Source of the DNA: Streptomyces cavernae
GTDB lineage: Bacteria > Actinomycetota > Actinomycetes > Streptomycetales > Streptomycetaceae
Reading direction: 5' to 3'
DNA length: 64,000 bases
Assembly (NCBI RefSeq): GCF_004023625.1
Contig: NZ_RPDJ01000033.1
Coordinates: forward strand, 95,734-159,733
Position 1 is the stretch's first letter; the number at the start of each line of letters is the position of its first letter. This document shows, one piece after another, positions 63,001-64,000 of this stretch. A program made the translations under genes and the position numbers. The notes beneath the pieces were generated by a model that was given only the letters and a program-made list of their open reading frames with translations, made no database searches and was not told the origin of the DNA.

Positions 63001-63239
63001 TATTCGAAGTACTCGACGTGCCCGCCCTGGTAGGACGAGATCGCCACCCCGTGCGCGTCCTCCTCCAGCGCCGCGTCCACGACCTCCTGCACCGAGCGGT
63101 TGTGTCCCAGGTGGATCACCTCGGTGCCCTGGGACTGGAAGATCCGCCGCATGATGTTGATCGACGCGTCGTGCCCGTCGAACAGGGCGGAAGCCGTGAC
63201 CAGGCGGACGGGATGCACGGGGCGGTGCAGATCACTCAT
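60009..63239 (-). CDS. icmF: Fused isobutyryl-CoA mutase (IcmF)
   Basis: A 1076-residue coenzyme-B12 enzyme in one polypeptide. The N-terminal B12-binding domain has FDGHDASINIMRRI (DxHxxS, Asp21, His23). The middle MeaI-like G-protein chaperone domain has ITGTGGSGKSSLTDE (P-loop 197-207), VDPTRRRGGGALLGDRIRM, ETPGIGQGD and NKFERRG. The C-terminal mutase barrel has RDPDERPDIYGKVGTSGVSVATLDDMKALYDGF and SMTINGPAPTILAFF. It rearranges isobutyryl-CoA to butyryl-CoA; related enzymes also act on pivalyl-CoA. Translational start ATG at 63239. A perfect palindrome lies 44 bases upstream. Confidence 0.96.
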   Translation of the reverse strand: MSDLHRPVHPVRLVTASALFDGHDASINIMRRIFQSQGTEVIHLGHNRSVQEVVDAALEEDAHGVAISSYQGGHVEYFEYLVQSLRTQGADHVRVVGGGGGVIVPEEISRLRNSGVTIFSPEDGQRMGLAGMVNSVVKDCDFDLWDGKPADAAAVLAGDRFAVARAITGAELGKLPPDFLRQLRSAAAAGPVPVLGITGTGGSGKSSLTDELVRRFRVDQQDKLRIAVIAVDPTRRRGGGALLGDRIRMNSLDGKGVFFRSLATRGSRELPEHLSDVIDVVKAAGFDLVIVETPGIGQGDAAIVPFVDTSLYVMTPEFGAASQLEKIDMLDFADVVAINKFERRGAKDALRDVGRQLVRNREAFGMKPDDMPVYGTSAATFNDDGVTALHQHLKTALADKGLPLSEGTLAPVDVRHSSGIRQVVPADRVRYLAEITDTVRVYHSETERLAEAARRVQRLAAVEGELAEAGSDAGNVSSLLADARKRLPHEVTEQIENWPAVVKSYSGDEQVVKVRDKEIRTKLTRESLSGNRIPRVALPRFTDHGELVRFWRRENLPGHFPFTSGVFPFKRDGEDPARMFAGEGDPFRTNRRFKLLSDGQSATRLSTAFDSVTLYGRDPDERPDIYGKVGTSGVSVATLDDMKALYDGFDLVAPTTSVSMTINGPAPTILAFFLNTAIDQQIDRFRAAEGRDPSPEETAELRAHALANVRGTVQADILKEDQGQNTCLFSTEFSLRMMADIQEWFIANKVRNFYSVSISGYHIAEAGANPISQLAFTLANGFTYVEAYLARGMHIDDFAPNLSFFFSNGMDPEYSVLGRVARRIWAVAMKDKYGANERSQKLKYHVQTSGRSLHAQEMDFNDIRTTLQALIAIYDNCNSLHTNAYDEAVTTPTEDSVRRALAIQLIINREWGLAMNENPLQGSFIIDELTDLVEEAVMQEFERISERGGVLGAMETGYQRGRIQDESMLYEQRKHDGTLPIIGVNTFRAPHADTAEPGAIELARATEEEKVSQLDRVRDFQARHRDPAHAALAALKDAAVSGQNVFAVLMDAARVCSLQQITEAFFEVGGQYRRNV

Positions 63240-63282
63240 GGGGGGCCTTCCCGGGCTAGATCGGCGACGCTGGCTCTAGAGA

Positions 63283-63300
63283 TACTAGGATGTCCTAGTA
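63283..63300. promoter_or_regulatory. operator-like palindrome upstream of icmF
   Basis: TACTAGGA-TG-TCCTAGTA, exact 8-bp arms, 44-61 bases before the icmF start codon. AT-richer than its surroundings. It resembles the half-sites recognised by GntR-type regulators near acyl-CoA mutase genes, though I cannot name the regulator. Confidence 0.6.
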
Positions 63301-63389
63301 AATTGCTGGAGGCGAGGGCGGTGTGAACAGCAGCACAGAGGAAGCCCCACCTTTCTCATCGACACCGGCCGGCGCCCGGTCGAGATCTG

Positions 63390-63620
63390 GGCGCCTCGGG
63401 CAGAGCACGGCAGGCCGGAGCAGACCGAGCCTTCCCCTACCGCCACAAGGACCTGCTCGCCGAAGTCCACGCAGCCGGCGCCGACCACCCGGCACGACCC
63501 CGGCGCACTCGTCAGCAGGGCCTCACTCCAGCCGACCTGGTACACGCCCCGGACCACAGCAACCGGCTCGCTGCCCGCATGCGACACCTGGAGACCGAAC
63601 TCTCGGCTTGCATCTCGAGC
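63390..63620 (+). pseudogene. remnant of a transposition-associated helical protein (DUF6262/TnpC-like)
   Basis: One frame reads ADRAFPYRHKDLLAEVHA and, 30 residues later, LVHAPDHSNRLAARMRHLE, resembling the RAFLYRHPEL ... RLxARxRxLExxL pattern of small coiled-coil proteins accompanying Tn554-like integrase genes. No start, and the frame degenerates after about 63620. Tentative. Confidence 0.38.
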
Positions 63621-63624
63621 AATC

Positions 63625-63790
63625 CGTCGGACCTCTACGGGCGAGCAGGCCGTGGCTGCCCTGAAGGCGTGGCACCTGCTGCGGAAGCTCCGGTGCAGCA
63701 CCACCCGCATCACCAGCCTCGTTCAGGCGATACTCGTCCTCCACCTCAACGCATCGAGCGGAGGTTGGGAAGGCTCAGGGTTTCCGATGC
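63625..63790 (+). pseudogene. C-terminal scrap of an IS5-like DDE transposase
   Basis: One frame encodes GEQAVAALKAWHLLRKLRC then STTRITSLVQAILVLHLNAS, matching the usual end of an IS5-family transposase (…A.A.LK.WR.LRKLRCS..R...LV.A.L.LH…). Only the last 45 residues remain, fused to unrelated sequence on both sides. Confidence 0.5.
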
Positions 63791-63941
63791 GGGATCGCAT
63801 CAACGGCCACTCCTTCACTTTGCACCCGGTGAACGTTTGCGGTCACAGCAATAGCGCGGTGGGAGACCCGTTCGCTGGTGAAGTCGGCCCGGGGCGCGGT
63901 TCCGGTCTTTCGACCGGCCCGTTTCCCCGGAGCCGCTTCCC

Positions 63942-63976
63942 GAACCGGGCATGCGACTTGGCACCGCACCCGGCTC
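63942..63976 (-). ncRNA. group II intron domain V (3' part of an intron entering from the right)
   Basis: On the minus strand GAGCCGGGTGCGG ... CGCATGCCCGGTTC folds as domain V: an 8-bp lower helix containing the catalytic AGC opposite GUU, a 2-nt bulge on the 3' strand, a 4-bp upper helix with G-U closing pairs. The terminal loop is GCCAA instead of a GNRA tetraloop. The following minus-strand sequence has a strong CCGGTC-GAAA-GACCGG hairpin as expected before the 3' splice site. The reverse transcriptase gene would lie beyond the window. Confidence 0.65.
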
Positions 63977-64000
63977 TCCACAAGCCCCGAGGGGACCCGT

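Overview
The window looks like a chromosomal segment of a Streptomyces or very close relative. The DNA is very GC-rich with strong third-position GC bias. Genes are often translationally coupled (ATGA, GTGA and TGATG overlaps). Gene content is typical of the genus: an RmdA-type cyclic-di-GMP enzyme, a SpoIIE/PAS phosphatase, dodecin, ergothioneine and ornithine-lipid genes, and fused isobutyryl-CoA mutase. The order lipoprotein / DUF574 methyltransferase / rmdA / LysR / sdhCAB / olsB-olsA matches my recollection of the S. coelicolor SCO0920-SCO0930 neighbourhood. I could not search any database, so species and synteny are inference.

Layout. 0-9.4 kb: housekeeping and envelope genes (DNA glycosylase, GNAT, ECF sigma with zinc-finger anti-sigma, universal stress protein, a small MITE-like palindromic element, Tat-exported polysaccharide deacetylase, class F sortase, small wall/membrane proteins). 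9.7-14.2 kb: four-repeat lipoprotein, DUF574 methyltransferase and rmdA. 14.2-14.9 kb: a dense array of palindromic GC repeats. 14.9-21.2 kb: a LysR regulator divergent from an Actinobacteria-type succinate dehydrogenase/fumarate reductase operon, followed by olsB-olsA. 21.1-26.8 kb: luciferase-like monooxygenase, LysR, a large PAS-PAS-PAS-SpoIIE-ATPase protein and a HAD phosphatase. 26.8-31.4 kb: dodecin and a tightly coupled egtA-B-C-D operon. 31.6-45.6 kb: mostly single-gene units (PARG-like hydrolase, MazF-like protein, amidase/LacI pair, aldehyde dehydrogenase, thioredoxin, flavoprotein disulfide reductase, peptide deformylase, PepSY protein, TPR protein, pirin, carboxymuconolactone-decarboxylase-like protein).

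46.6-57.8 kb is the most interesting block: a catabolic gene cluster behind a divergent LysR regulator. It contains two fumarylacetoacetate-hydrolase-family enzymes, a cyclase-family hydrolase, two FAD monooxygenases, an ACMSD-like amidohydrolase/decarboxylase, a two-domain extradiol dioxygenase, an MFS transporter, a two-subunit 3-oxoacid CoA-transferase and an ABM monooxygenase. Together they could hydroxylate, decarboxylate, ring-open and CoA-activate an aromatic compound. I do not recognise the substrate or the exact combination. A 3-hydroxyacyl-CoA dehydrogenase and icmF follow on the other strand (59.1-63.2 kb) and may process the resulting acyl-CoAs.

Mobile DNA is mostly relics: a TnpB 3' remnant near 43.1 kb, an IS4-type transposase fragment near 58.0 kb, and nested transposase scraps plus the 3' part of a group II intron (domain V visible) at the right edge. 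Streptomyces-type palindromic repeats also occur, including one inserted in frame inside the CoA-transferase alpha-subunit gene. I saw no convincing tRNA, rRNA or CRISPR array.
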